Source: JBFHES01 sp041584015 (GTDB taxonomy: Bacteria > Bacteroidota > Bacteroidia > Bacteroidales > M50B96). Taken from it: a DNA stretch of 10,339 bases. Below, piece by piece: positions 1 to 7,116 of this stretch. A program made the position numbers and the translations under genes. Below the pieces are notes generated by a model. The model had not been told where the DNA came from. It saw only the letters and a list, made by a program, of their open reading frames with translations, and ran no database searches. Location: the NCBI GenBank assembly GCA_041584015.1, contig JBFHES010000170.1:1-10339 (forward strand), read 5' to 3'. Numbering within the stretch: position 1 is the stretch's first letter; each line of letters starts with the position of its first letter.

Positions 1-1644
1 ACTTGTTCGGTGTCCATTGTTGATGTTCATCATTCGGAGATAATAAACGCCAGCAGGCAATTGTGCTACATTTAGCTTAATTGTCACAGCACCAATTTTA
101 TGCGACTGCAACTTAACGCCGAGAGCGTTATAGACATCGATGGCAATAGTCTGTCCGGTATTGTTCTCAATATGGAGTATCTCCTTAACAGGATTATTTA
201 TCAACTTCACATCATCTAATTCATGGGTAGCTATGTGGGTTATTACACCTGTATCGCAAATCAAGGGCAGCGGATTTAATTCAATTGGTCCACTGGAGAT
301 TAGCGTTTGCTCAAAAAAGCCAGCGTAATCAGGGCTTAGCCTTGTTGCCCGGAAAGCCATATTTCCCCAGGCGCCATCACCTTGTGTCATTGGCCCTATC
401 TCATTAACCGGTGTAATGTATTCCCAAACCTTATGATGATGATCATCAACCTCGATGAACCGCCCTTCCATTGATTCGCACATTAAGATATTTCCATTGG
501 GCAATTGCGAAGCTCCACCCATAAAGGCTGAATAAAAGTCATCCGATGTTCCCAGCTGATGATGTGTCCAATGTAAGTTAGTTGGACCGTATGGTTGATT
601 TGGATCAATTAAATAAAATCCATCAGCATCAACCGGCTGATCAATAATATCTACAGAAGAATAGCTTCCGTTTGGTCGGTTCGTTCCATTATTAAAATAC
701 ATAAGCTTACCGGCATCCGGGCAGTCGTTTGTAATCCACTTCACATCATGCACGCCAAATATTTTTTTATCGTTTATCGTTCCTCTGCCATAAGCTTCCG
801 GATTTCCCCAACGATAAAGCAAGTCGCCCCCTTTACCGTAATAACCGCCTTTCACTCCTTTGGCCTCTTGTGTTGTGGTTGAATGATCAATCACCCAAAT
901 CTCATTAAACCGAATACCACTTACAACTATTTGGTCTAACTCGGCATTGTAGTCAATGGCATTAAAATGAAGCCAGTCCTTTAGGTTATTTGGTAGAATA
1001 GCATAATTAATATCAATCCTTTCTGGATGATCAGCAATCACTCCAAAATTATTCTTGGTACTATCAAAGTCCTGTATAAGGTGATCACCTGCTTCCCACA
1101 TCCAAACGATATTTGCGTTACCCGAGGCGCCTATTTCAAACTCCACTATTTGCTCAGACCAGATTCCATGCGGGTGCAGAAAGGCAGTATCACGACCGGC
1201 TGCAACAGCTTTTTCGTAGCTAATTAAACGCCAGGCAATAGCTAATATATTACCATTAGGTAAATATTCAATATCGTGATGCAAACAGAAGGAATCGGAT
1301 GAATGGGTAATTTGCCAGTTCAGAGAACCACTCCATTCGAAATTTTCGATAATACCTCCACCACCAGATCCATTAAAGGTGGTGTTAAATAAATTACCTG
1401 TTCTTAAAAGTGTGCCGTTCTCGAGCAGATAAACCGAGGCAGCTGGCATGTAGGCACTTTCCCACTGCTTCACTTTATTTCCGCACAGATCAATTAAATA
1501 AGTAGTGCTATTATTCCATGGAGCAAACAAAGTGTAACCGTTATAAGCTGCAGGTTCTATTGACATTACCCCAAGGGTTTGCTGAGCAGTTGAGTTAAAC
1601 CCAAGTAACAAAGCAAAGCTAAATACTAAGAACAGGTTTTTCAT
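1..1644 (-). CDS. Arylsulfotransferase-like secreted protein with T9SS sorting domain (C-terminus cut by window edge)
   Basis: The reading frame is open for 548 codons from ATG 1644 to the window edge with no stop, so it is partial at the C-terminus, probably by only a few residues. Residues 1-20 form a signal peptide (MKNLFLVFSF..., ending NSTAQ). The body resembles ASST-type arylsulfotransferases, propeller enzymes that move sulfate between phenolic compounds through a sulfo-histidine intermediate. Motifs that fit this family in order are HHDIEY (H122-H123), DWLHFNAID (H226), VSGIRFNEIW (R245) and FGVHDVKW (H299). By order I match them to His252, His356, Arg374 and catalytic His436 of E. 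coli AssT; this mapping was done by eye. From about residue 477 a T9SS type A tail follows (NNPVKEILHI, then LPAGVYYLRMM), implying export across the outer membrane. An AAGGAA ribosome site (1649-1654) supports the start. The upstream terminator and its own promoter make it a separate transcription unit from the Amt gene. The fold call is fairly sure; donor and acceptor are unknown. Confidence 0.8.
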   Translation of the reverse strand, partial: MKNLFLVFSFALLLGFNSTAQQTLGVMSIEPAAYNGYTLFAPWNNSTTYLIDLCGNKVKQWESAYMPAASVYLLENGTLLRTGNLFNTTFNGSGGGGIIENFEWSGSLNWQITHSSDSFCLHHDIEYLPNGNILAIAWRLISYEKAVAAGRDTAFLHPHGIWSEQIVEFEIGASGNANIVWMWEAGDHLIQDFDSTKNNFGVIADHPERIDINYAILPNNLKDWLHFNAIDYNAELDQIVVSGIRFNEIWVIDHSTTTQEAKGVKGGYYGKGGDLLYRWGNPEAYGRGTINDKKIFGVHDVKWITNDCPDAGKLMYFNNGTNRPNGSYSSVDIIDQPVDADGFYLIDPNQPYGPTNLHWTHHQLGTSDDFYSAFMGGASQLPNGNILMCESMEGRFIEVDDHHHKVWEYITPVNEIGPMTQGDGAWGNMAFRATRLSPDYAGFFEQTLISSGPIELNPLPLICDTGVITHIATHELDDVKLINNPVKEILHIENNTGQTIAIDVYNALGVKLQSHKIGAVTIKLNVAQLPAGVYYLRMMNINNGHRTS

Positions 1645-1695
1645 TTGGTTCCTTATAAGAAAATACTTTCGTCCGATTATTAATAATACAAGACT

Positions 1696-1703
1696 CAAAA
1701 GTA
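1696..1703 (-). promoter_or_regulatory. Bacteroidota-type -7 promoter element for the arylsulfotransferase-like gene
   Basis: Read on the minus strand this is TACTTTTG, an exact match to the Bacteroidota -7 consensus TAnnTTTG. It would start a transcript with a leader of roughly 45 bases before ATG 1644. I do not see a convincing TTG -33 element at the usual distance. The rest of 1645-1865 holds no gene that I can support. Confidence 0.45.
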
Positions 1704-1865
1704 TGTAATAAGGATGCAGAAGAATAAGCTGTTTGACATACGAAATTGTTAAAAATTTGCGAAAAACAGCAATGCGATAATTGCTGATATATTGAAACTT
1801 TCATCAACTCCAGAAAATAAAAATACCGCTCAATCATTTGCCATTTGCATTGACGAGAAAAAGCA

Positions 1866-1910
1866 ATAAAAAAGAGAGCCCCTAGTCTCTATAACCATTG
1901 GGGCCCTCTT
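1866..1910 (-). terminator. Rho-independent terminator downstream of the Amt gene
   Basis: On the minus strand, AAGAGGGCCCC (1910-1900) pairs with GGGGCTCTCTT (1882-1872) in an 11-bp stem with one mismatch and a 17-base loop. It is followed by a run of T (the plus-strand A run ending at 1872). It begins about 25 bases after the Amt stop codon and separates that operon from the next gene on the same strand. Confidence 0.85.
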
Positions 1911-1934
1911 GTAACTTTGAAAATGTATGAGAGA

Positions 1935-3152
1935 TTACAAAGCTCCTTCGTCGTATGCTTTTTCGCCATGCAAGGCTTCATCTAATCCAAGCGTTTCCAT
2001 TTCGCTAGAAACTTTAACCGGAGTAAAGAAGTTAATTACAATTAACATAACATAGGTAAATACGAATGCATATACTGCACTTAATAATACAGCGGCAACT
2101 TCTTTCCAAAAGAAAGCACTATCACCTTCGAGCAAACCAGACTGGCCGTTAATTGCCGATGAAGCAAATACGCCAAGTAAGATCGTACCCAAAACGCCAC
2201 CCATTCCGTGAACGCCCCAAACGTCGAGTGCATCATCCCAACCTAATTTGTTTTTAAGTTGTACAGATAAATAACAAACGGCACCCGCAGCAATACCAAT
2301 AATCATAGCAGCCCACAATGGTACAAACCCGGCTGCCGGTGTAATAGTTGCAAGACCTGCAACGGCACCAGTTAACAATCCAATAAATTTAGGTTTACCT
2401 TCTCTAACCCATTCAATAATTAACCAGGTGATTGCCGCAAAAGAAGCAGCCACGTCGGTATTCAGGAATGCAAGCGTTGAAATAGCATCAACATCTAACT
2501 CACTTCCGGCATTAAAACCATACCAACCAAACCAAAGTAAACCAGTACCAATGGCCACCAATGGTATGCTGTTTGGAAGCGAAGCACGATCCTGACGTTT
2601 TCCTACATAAATAACAGATGCAAGCGCAGCAAAACCAGCTGTACAATGAACAACAACACCACCGGCAAAGTCGAGAACACCCCATTCTGCTAACAGTCCA
2701 CCGCCCCAAATCATGTGCACAAACGGATAGTACACGAAGAGCTGCCAGAACACGAGGAATATTAGGTAAGATTTAAAAGTAATTCGGTTAACAAAGGCAC
2801 CTGTTATAAGGGCAGGTGTAATAATGGCAAACATCATTTGATAAGCTATGAAAATAAACTCAGGGTATTTGCCTTCAGGCCCTCCATATGGGTTATCAAA
2901 CGGTATGGCATTACAAAACAGCCAATCAAGGTTGCCAATAATTCCACCCTCTCCACCAGAGAAGCAAAGTGAATATCCAACGGAAATCCACATCATTGTT
3001 GTGATACCTAATGATACAAATGTTTGCATCATGATACCAAGAATGTTTCTTTTCCCTGCTAATCCTCCATAGAAGAAAGCAAGTCCGGGTGTCATTAACA
3101 TCACCAAACTTGTGCAAAGAATCATAAAAGTTGTTGAACCTGTATCGAACAT
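1935..3152 (-). CDS. amt: Ammonium transporter (Amt/MEP/Rh family)
   Basis: This 405-residue inner-membrane channel conducts ammonium into the cell. It is highly hydrophobic throughout, fitting the 11 membrane segments of the family, and has the usual family length. The signature DFAGGVVVHC is at 161-170. The pore twin histidines are H169 and H315 (WGVHGMGG), and the outer-vestibule tryptophan is W149 (HMIWGG). The Phe gate is F213 (WYGFNAGS) with a tyrosine, Y104, where E. coli AmtB has F107. The conserved C-terminal tail (LGLDEALHGEKAY, 388-400), which docks PII proteins in other species, is intact, but no PII gene is visible here. The start gives the family's usual N-terminus (TSLVMLMTPGLAFFYGG) without a signal peptide; there is no clear Shine-Dalgarno. 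Only 24 bases separate it from the porin gene upstream, so the two are probably co-transcribed, ending at the terminator at 1866-1910. Confidence 0.96.
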   Translation of the reverse strand: MFDTGSTTFMILCTSLVMLMTPGLAFFYGGLAGKRNILGIMMQTFVSLGITTMMWISVGYSLCFSGGEGGIIGNLDWLFCNAIPFDNPYGGPEGKYPEFIFIAYQMMFAIITPALITGAFVNRITFKSYLIFLVFWQLFVYYPFVHMIWGGGLLAEWGVLDFAGGVVVHCTAGFAALASVIYVGKRQDRASLPNSIPLVAIGTGLLWFGWYGFNAGSELDVDAISTLAFLNTDVAASFAAITWLIIEWVREGKPKFIGLLTGAVAGLATITPAAGFVPLWAAMIIGIAAGAVCYLSVQLKNKLGWDDALDVWGVHGMGGVLGTILLGVFASSAINGQSGLLEGDSAFFWKEVAAVLLSAVYAFVFTYVMLIVINFFTPVKVSSEMETLGLDEALHGEKAYDEGAL

Positions 3153-3176
3153 AATATCTATTTATTGATGATTAAA

Positions 3177-3878
3177 TTAAAAGCTAAGACCAAATACAAG
3201 GTGTACCTGCTCTGTTGAAGGATTCAAAATAAACTGACCAAACAAGGGGAGTTTATATTTGTCGCTAACCGCTACTTCTTTGGAATAACCGAGGCCTACA
3301 TTACAAACATTAAAATCGCCATCAACTGTATAAGCTCCATCTCCTGCACCTACAAAAACAGAAGTGTTACCAAGTGCATAACTTACTTCTCCATAGCTAT
3401 CACCCTCAATCATATAGTATCCGCTAACAGTTAGGTTCTTAATCTCATACGACAGGCCTAACTCTATGGTGTGGGCATTCTCATAATCGAAATAATTACC
3501 AGCTCTCACAGGTACAATATTGTTAGTTGTTTTGTCGAGGAAAGTTGACTCACCCGGAAAATAATAGTCGGTAACAATAATACCAAGACCAAAATCGAAG
3601 GAGTAACTTGCAAACAAATCGGCTTCTAAACTTCCGGTATTTGAGCTTAATCCGTAGTTGCCCCAAGCACCAATTTCAAACTTGTCTATTGCTAATGTAA
3701 ATCCAGGCTGAACGGATGGTGTGTTTCCAAAATCGGTACCACGCCAAATGTATCTGCTAACAAGGTCAGCACCAAAATCCAATTTCAATTTGCTCTCCTT
3801 ATCCTGAGCTGTTGCGCCTTGGCCTACAATAAGACCAATTAATAAAAGTCCTAAAAATTTGTACAATGTCTTCATCAT
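3177..3878 (-). CDS. Small outer-membrane beta-barrel, TorF/Gcw_chp-like putative porin
   Basis: This 233-residue protein has a signal peptide (MMKTLYKFLG, then a leucine/isoleucine-rich core, ending near GATAQ at 21-25). After a short charged stretch it has alternating polar/aromatic strands typical of an outer-membrane barrel, and it ends in a terminal phenylalanine (VFGLSF), the usual barrel assembly signal. The first strand, FGADLVSRYIWRGTDF (35-50), resembles the opening of the TorF/Gcw_chp putative porin family (SxYxxRG type), whose members are short like this one. The family call is from memory of that pattern and is moderately sure; its substrate is unknown. Two ATG codons are adjacent (3878 and 3875), and either may be used. 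It lies 24 bases upstream of the Amt gene on the same strand, so a role in letting ammonium or another nitrogen source through the outer membrane is a reasonable inference. Confidence 0.7.
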   Translation of the reverse strand: MMKTLYKFLGLLLIGLIVGQGATAQDKESKLKLDFGADLVSRYIWRGTDFGNTPSVQPGFTLAIDKFEIGAWGNYGLSSNTGSLEADLFASYSFDFGLGIIVTDYYFPGESTFLDKTTNNIVPVRAGNYFDYENAHTIELGLSYEIKNLTVSGYYMIEGDSYGEVSYALGNTSVFVGAGDGAYTVDGDFNVCNVGLGYSKEVAVSDKYKLPLFGQFILNPSTEQVHLVFGLSF

Positions 3879-3898
3879 CTCACTTTTTAATTACATTT

Positions 3899-3930
3899 CA
3901 AAAGTGAGGGATAATAATTATTGAGACAAT
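3899..3930 (-). promoter_or_regulatory. Possible promoter of the porin-Amt operon
   Basis: On the minus strand, ATTG (3930-3927) is followed after 20 bases by CACTTTTG (3906-3899). The second is one base off the Bacteroidota -7 consensus TAnnTTTG at its first position, and the first is a plausible -33 TTG. It lies about 20 bases upstream of the porin start codon and about 20 bases downstream of the inverted repeat at 3952-3983. The match is imperfect and the call is tentative. Confidence 0.3.
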
Positions 3931-3951
3931 GGAAGATAGCGCGGAATTAAC

Positions 3952-3983
3952 TATCCGTATTACTACGGATAACCCTACGGATG
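3952..3983. promoter_or_regulatory. Inverted repeat plus third half-site, likely operator for the NarL-type regulator
   Basis: TATCCGTA (3952-3959), a 4-base spacer, and TACGGATA (3964-3971) form a perfect 8-bp inverted repeat. A third half-site, TACGGATG (3976-3983), follows in the same orientation as the second arm with a 12-base repeat interval. The short spacer and lack of a T run argue against a terminator. The TACGGAT core resembles the TACYYMT heptamers of NarL-family regulators, differing at the two central bases. It lies in the 131-base gap between the NarL-type regulator gene and the porin gene, upstream of the possible promoter. I found no other copy in the intergenic parts of this window. 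That it is an operator for the adjacent regulator is inference. Confidence 0.55.
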
Positions 3984-4009
3984 CTACTTAAACACTAGAA
4001 AGGTGATTA

Positions 4010-4669
4010 TTAGAGTTCGATAATTTTATTGCGTATTGCATATTTAACCAGATCAACGGTAGAGCTTAAACCTAGCTTTTTCATGATGTGATTTCGATGC
4101 GACTCTACGGTACGTGTGCTAATGAATAGATCGCTGGCAATATCAGTATTTTGCTTTCCTTCTGCCACCAACTTCAGCACTTCAATTTCGCGCGCGCTTA
4201 GAGCAATATCCTGCCTGTTATTTACATCGTTGCCTACTTGCGCTTTTCGCACATACGACTTTAAAACAATCTCGGATATTTCTTTACTGAAATACTCGCG
4301 TCCAACGCTAACTTCGAAAATGGCTTCTTCCAATTCGCGTTTTGTTGTGTTCTTAGGAAGATAACCAGAAGCACCTGCTTTTAGCGAATTAAAAATAAAA
4401 TCTTCGTTCGTGTACATCGACAACATGATGATCTTAATAGATGGATAGGCTTCTTTTACTTTTTTAGCGACATCTATTCCCGACATTTTGGGCAATGAAA
4501 TATCTAAAACGAGTATATCTGGTTGCGTGGCTTTTATTTGTTCAAAAAAGCGATAACAGTCTTCAGCTTCACCAACAACTTCAATGGTGCTGTTTTCGGC
4601 CAATAATGATTTAATTCCATCACGAACGATCTGATGATCATCCAACAAAAATACTTTTATCTTATCCAT
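4010..4669 (-). CDS. NarL/FixJ-family response regulator
   Basis: This is a 219-residue two-domain regulator. The receiver domain (about 4-120) has the acidic pair D10-D11, the phosphoacceptor D56 (LVLDISLPKMSG), S84 at the switch position and K106 (GYLPKN). A linker leads to a LuxR-type helix-turn-helix (about 157-212: LSAREIEVLKLVAEG, then STRTVESHRNHIMKKLG). It should bind DNA as a dimer when phosphorylated by the kinase encoded just upstream. Its ATG shares one base with the kinase stop codon (TAATG), so translation is probably coupled. All expected catalytic residues are present. The gene downstream on the same strand is the porin, and the inverted repeat between them is its most obvious candidate target. 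Confidence 0.95.
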   Translation of the reverse strand: MDKIKVFLLDDHQIVRDGIKSLLAENSTIEVVGEAEDCYRFFEQIKATQPDILVLDISLPKMSGIDVAKKVKEAYPSIKIIMLSMYTNEDFIFNSLKAGASGYLPKNTTKRELEEAIFEVSVGREYFSKEISEIVLKSYVRKAQVGNDVNNRQDIALSAREIEVLKLVAEGKQNTDIASDLFISTRTVESHRNHIMKKLGLSSTVDLVKYAIRNKIIEL

Positions 4670-6417
4670 TAAACCATACAGTTATGTGGAAGCTCAACAG
4701 TAATAATGGTTCCACGCTTTACTACAGAATTAATATGTATTGTTCCTTTCAAGAGATTTACGCGCTCGGTCATGTTGTTTAATCCATTGCCTCGTTTGTC
4801 GCGTGCACGTTCTACATCAAAGCCACAGCCATCATCTTCAATACTCAAAACTACCTTTTTACCTTCTAAAAAAAAATTAAGGCTAACATTTGTAGGCCTG
4901 GCGTGTTTTTGAATGTTGTTCAGCGCCTCCTGTGCTATTCTGAACAAATACGTTTGCGAACGCTTGGCTAACTTCATTCCTGTATCATCTATTGATGAAA
5001 TAAGTGAAAAGCTTGACGATTCATCAATTTCACGACAAAGATTCGTCAGTGCGTTGGCAATTCCAAATTCTTCCAGAACGGCTGGTTTTAAATTATTTGA
5101 TAAACGCCGTACCTCCTCAATGGTGATGTCGAAGTTATTGAGTAATTCATTTTGAGAAACAGTTAAGGCATCGGCTCCTGAACTAAACTGATTCTCCAGT
5201 TTCATTTTAATACCAAAAAGCGACTGTCCTAATCCATCGTGCAGTTCACGCGAGAATCGTTGACGTTCTAGCTCCTGGCCATCTATCATTGCACGAAGTT
5301 GTTTTATCTTTTCGGCTTTAAGCGCTTCATCCTTTTGTGATAACTCTTTAACCATATTATTAAACGACTGGGTTAAGTCGCCAATCTCATCGTTTGAATC
5401 AGGTTGTGCAATGGTTTCGTAATTACCCTTACCAACTGCAACCGCCTGTTTGGTTAGACTCTTTAATGGTCGGGTGAGTTTACGCGAAATGATGAATGAA
5501 AAGATAAGCAACACCAATGAAATGATTATACTGCTAACCATTATTTTATTTCGCAAACGGTAAACAGGAATCATTGCCTCGCTCTCATCTATCTCAACCA
5601 GAATAACCCAACCGAGTTCCGACATGTTTAACGGAGAGTACGAACTTAACACCGTTACCTCTCGGTAGTCGTCGAGAATCTGAATACCCGTTTGACCCAA
5701 TTGTGCATTCTTCGCACTTTTCGATTCTACCTTAATAACACCAACCGACTCATCGATAAATCGCGATTTGCTTTGCATCATAGAATTAGCATTAACCAGG
5801 TATGCTTCGCCAGAATGACCTAAGCCATTATGTGGATTGTAATCAAGCATTATATCATTAATGGCTTGCTGATTAATAATTACACAGATGGTTTGCAGGT
5901 CTGCATTGTCCTGCTGCACATGAATCACTCCTAATGTTGCCGTATCGTTCTGCAGTAGATGAACTTTTCCATCCTCTAATATTTTATCCTTGGTAATCTG
6001 CAGCAGTTCTGCAAGCCTGCTGCTATCCTTGTTAATGTCTATCTTATTACTTACTAAGTTTAACTCGTAAACACGATTGTTTGAAACAATATAAACACTA
6101 CTGAATAGATTATTAATTCTGCTTTGATTAATTAGAATGGGAATAGGTTTTGTTGAATTTACTTCTTCGATTAATAGCTCATTGGCGAGCAATTGCAAGC
6201 CTAACTTACAATCTTCGAAATATTTCTCTACGCGTTTTTGTTTTTCTATTCTTACGGAGGTTAGCTGGTCGAATGTTCTGTTGACCATTGCATTGCGGGC
6301 CGAATAAAAGGCAAACAATCCAACAACTAAAACGGATAACATTCCTGCAATTAAAAAGAAAAGCGAGAGTTTTTCTGTCAGAGGAATCGATCTTCTATTT
6401 GTTCTTCTTTCCACCAT
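4669..6417 (-). CDS. Sensor histidine kinase: Cache-like sensor, HAMP, HisKA_3, HATPase_c
   Basis: This 582-residue inner-membrane kinase partners the NarL-type regulator. A membrane segment at about 18-38 is followed by a roughly 250-residue extracytoplasmic domain (40-285). The motif GHSGEAYLVNANSMM (200-214) is typical of double-Cache small-molecule sensors. A second membrane segment (about 291-311), a HAMP domain (about 310-362) and a short coiled coil come next. The HisKA_3 dimerisation domain has the phosphorylated histidine H393 (RELHDGLGQ). The ATPase domain has the N box EALNNIQKHA (497-506), DDGCGFD (528-534) and GNGLNNMTERV (543-553). Nothing essential is missing. The ligand is unknown; Cache domains of this type often bind amino acids, amines or organic acids. 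The placement upstream of a porin and an ammonium channel suggests a nitrogen-related signal, which is inference. The start fits a promoter immediately upstream. Confidence 0.93.
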   Translation of the reverse strand: MVERRTNRRSIPLTEKLSLFFLIAGMLSVLVVGLFAFYSARNAMVNRTFDQLTSVRIEKQKRVEKYFEDCKLGLQLLANELLIEEVNSTKPIPILINQSRINNLFSSVYIVSNNRVYELNLVSNKIDINKDSSRLAELLQITKDKILEDGKVHLLQNDTATLGVIHVQQDNADLQTICVIINQQAINDIMLDYNPHNGLGHSGEAYLVNANSMMQSKSRFIDESVGVIKVESKSAKNAQLGQTGIQILDDYREVTVLSSYSPLNMSELGWVILVEIDESEAMIPVYRLRNKIMVSSIIISLVLLIFSFIISRKLTRPLKSLTKQAVAVGKGNYETIAQPDSNDEIGDLTQSFNNMVKELSQKDEALKAEKIKQLRAMIDGQELERQRFSRELHDGLGQSLFGIKMKLENQFSSGADALTVSQNELLNNFDITIEEVRRLSNNLKPAVLEEFGIANALTNLCREIDESSSFSLISSIDDTGMKLAKRSQTYLFRIAQEALNNIQKHARPTNVSLNFFLEGKKVVLSIEDDGCGFDVERARDKRGNGLNNMTERVNLLKGTIHINSVVKRGTIITVELPHNCMV

Positions 6418-6431
6418 TTGTTACTTCGGTG

Positions 6432-6439
6432 CAAAGATA
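6432..6439 (-). promoter_or_regulatory. Strong -7 promoter element for the kinase-regulator operon
   Basis: Read on the minus strand this is TATCTTTG followed by CA, a textbook Bacteroidota -7 element (TAnnTTTG). Only 14 bases lie between it and the kinase ATG at 6417, so the transcript would have a very short leader. The -33 region is weak; no clear TTG is seen 19-21 bases upstream. Confidence 0.6.
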
Positions 6440-6494
6440 TTCAAATATTCATATAGCACTTATAATGGCTTGCTACTTCTAACAAACGAAGATT

Positions 6495-6689
6495 TTACTG
6501 TAGAGCGGTATTAACTTTTTTGATCACGAGTTCAGTCTCGTTTATTGAGATTAATTCGTAGCGATTATCAAAACTTAGGTTTTCCCATCGCTTGTATTTG
6601 GCAATTTCTTCCGACAAGGAATTTAACTCCTCTTGCAATTTTTCGTTAAATTTTCGCTGCTTTGCCAGTTCGGTATATAGCTTATTCAT
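6495..6689 (-). CDS. Small coiled-coil protein, paralogue of the neighbouring small gene
   Basis: I do not recognise this 64-residue protein. It has no signal peptide or membrane segment, so it is probably cytoplasmic. Residues 1-33 (MNKLYTELAKQRKFNEKLQE, then ELNSLSEEIAKYK) are charged and helical with a leucine-rich heptad pattern. The remainder (about 35-62) looks like a short beta-type segment (YELISIN, ETELVIKKV). The first 25 residues match the start of the small gene at 6794-6997 at 14 positions, so both come from one ancestor and this short frame is probably real. Upstream, TAAACTTG (minus strand, 6722-6715) is one base off the -7 consensus. It lies 77 bases upstream of the kinase gene on the same strand. 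A link to that two-component system is possible but unproven. Confidence 0.65.
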   Translation of the reverse strand: MNKLYTELAKQRKFNEKLQEELNSLSEEIAKYKRWENLSFDNRYELISINETELVIKKVNTALQ

Positions 6690-6793
6690 AATATTGTCCG
6701 TTGTAATTTCGATGCAAGTTTATACATAATTCAAACTCGCATAAATAATTTGTGACGAACAACTATTTTTTATTGATAGACGGAAGTAAGTGC

Positions 6794-6997
6794 TTAAATA
6801 GCTCTTCCTATTTGAAATTTAAATTGTTTAGATGTAGAATTAACACTGTTCTTATTAGAGCAAAACATACAAATCATTTGTTCTGAATGAAATTTTGCTT
6901 CGGTATTTTTTAAAACCCTTTTGAGCTCTGCTAACTCTTCTTCAAGCTTTTGGTTGCGTTTTCTTTGCTCAGCTAAGGCGACAAATACATGATTCAT
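6794..6997 (-). CDS. Small coiled-coil protein with a CxxC motif, paralogue of the neighbouring small gene
   Basis: This is a 67-residue protein of unknown function. I place the start at ATG 6997 because it has a good Shine-Dalgarno (GGAGG, 5 bases upstream) and because the homology to the other small protein begins exactly there; the longer frame from GTG 7087 lacks both supports. Residues 1-35 (MNHVFVALAEQRKRNQKLEE, then ELAELKRVLKNTEA) are a probable coiled coil, sharing L-A-x-Q-R-K-x-N-x-K-L-x-E-E-L with the gene at 6495-6689. The C-terminal half is unrelated to its partner and contains CMFC (C43 and C46). A lone CxxC could be a metal site in a dimer or a redox pair, or mean nothing. It has no signal peptide. 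It follows the sialidase-like gene on the same strand, with 119 bases between. Confidence 0.65.
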   Translation of the reverse strand: MNHVFVALAEQRKRNQKLEEELAELKRVLKNTEAKFHSEQMICMFCSNKNSVNSTSKQFKFQIGRAI

Positions 6998-7002
6998 ATC
7001 AA

Positions 7003-7007
7003 CCTCC
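7003..7007 (-). promoter_or_regulatory. Shine-Dalgarno site that fixes the start of the small gene at 6997
   Basis: GGAGG on the minus strand, 5 bases before ATG 6997. Strong Shine-Dalgarno sites are uncommon among the genes of this window, so this is good evidence for starting the small protein at 6997 and not at the GTG at 7087. Confidence 0.65.
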
Positions 7008-7116
7008 AATTTTGTATCAGTTAACTCCCACTTGACTTTGGTCAGGCGGAAACTGGGAAAAATTCCTCCTAGTAAAAGCCTACGCACTGAACTTAGAAAG
7101 GTTGCTTTGTTATTAA

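Noticed and set aside
1619..1837. 72-codon minus-strand open frame overlapping the start of the arylsulfotransferase-like gene
   Set aside because: It overlaps the real start in another frame and covers the -7 promoter element at 1696-1703. It has no ribosome site or recognisable domain.
3952..3971. Reading the 8-bp inverted repeat as a terminator for the NarL-type regulator gene
   Set aside because: The loop would be only 4 bases with an AT-rich stem, there is no T run on the minus strand after it, and a third half-site follows in direct repeat, which fits a protein-binding site better.
6998..7087. N-terminal extension of the small gene at 6794-6997 to a GTG at 7087
   Set aside because: The homology to its paralogue begins at 6997, where a GGAGG site is correctly spaced. 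The extension starts with GTG and has no counterpart in the paralogue.
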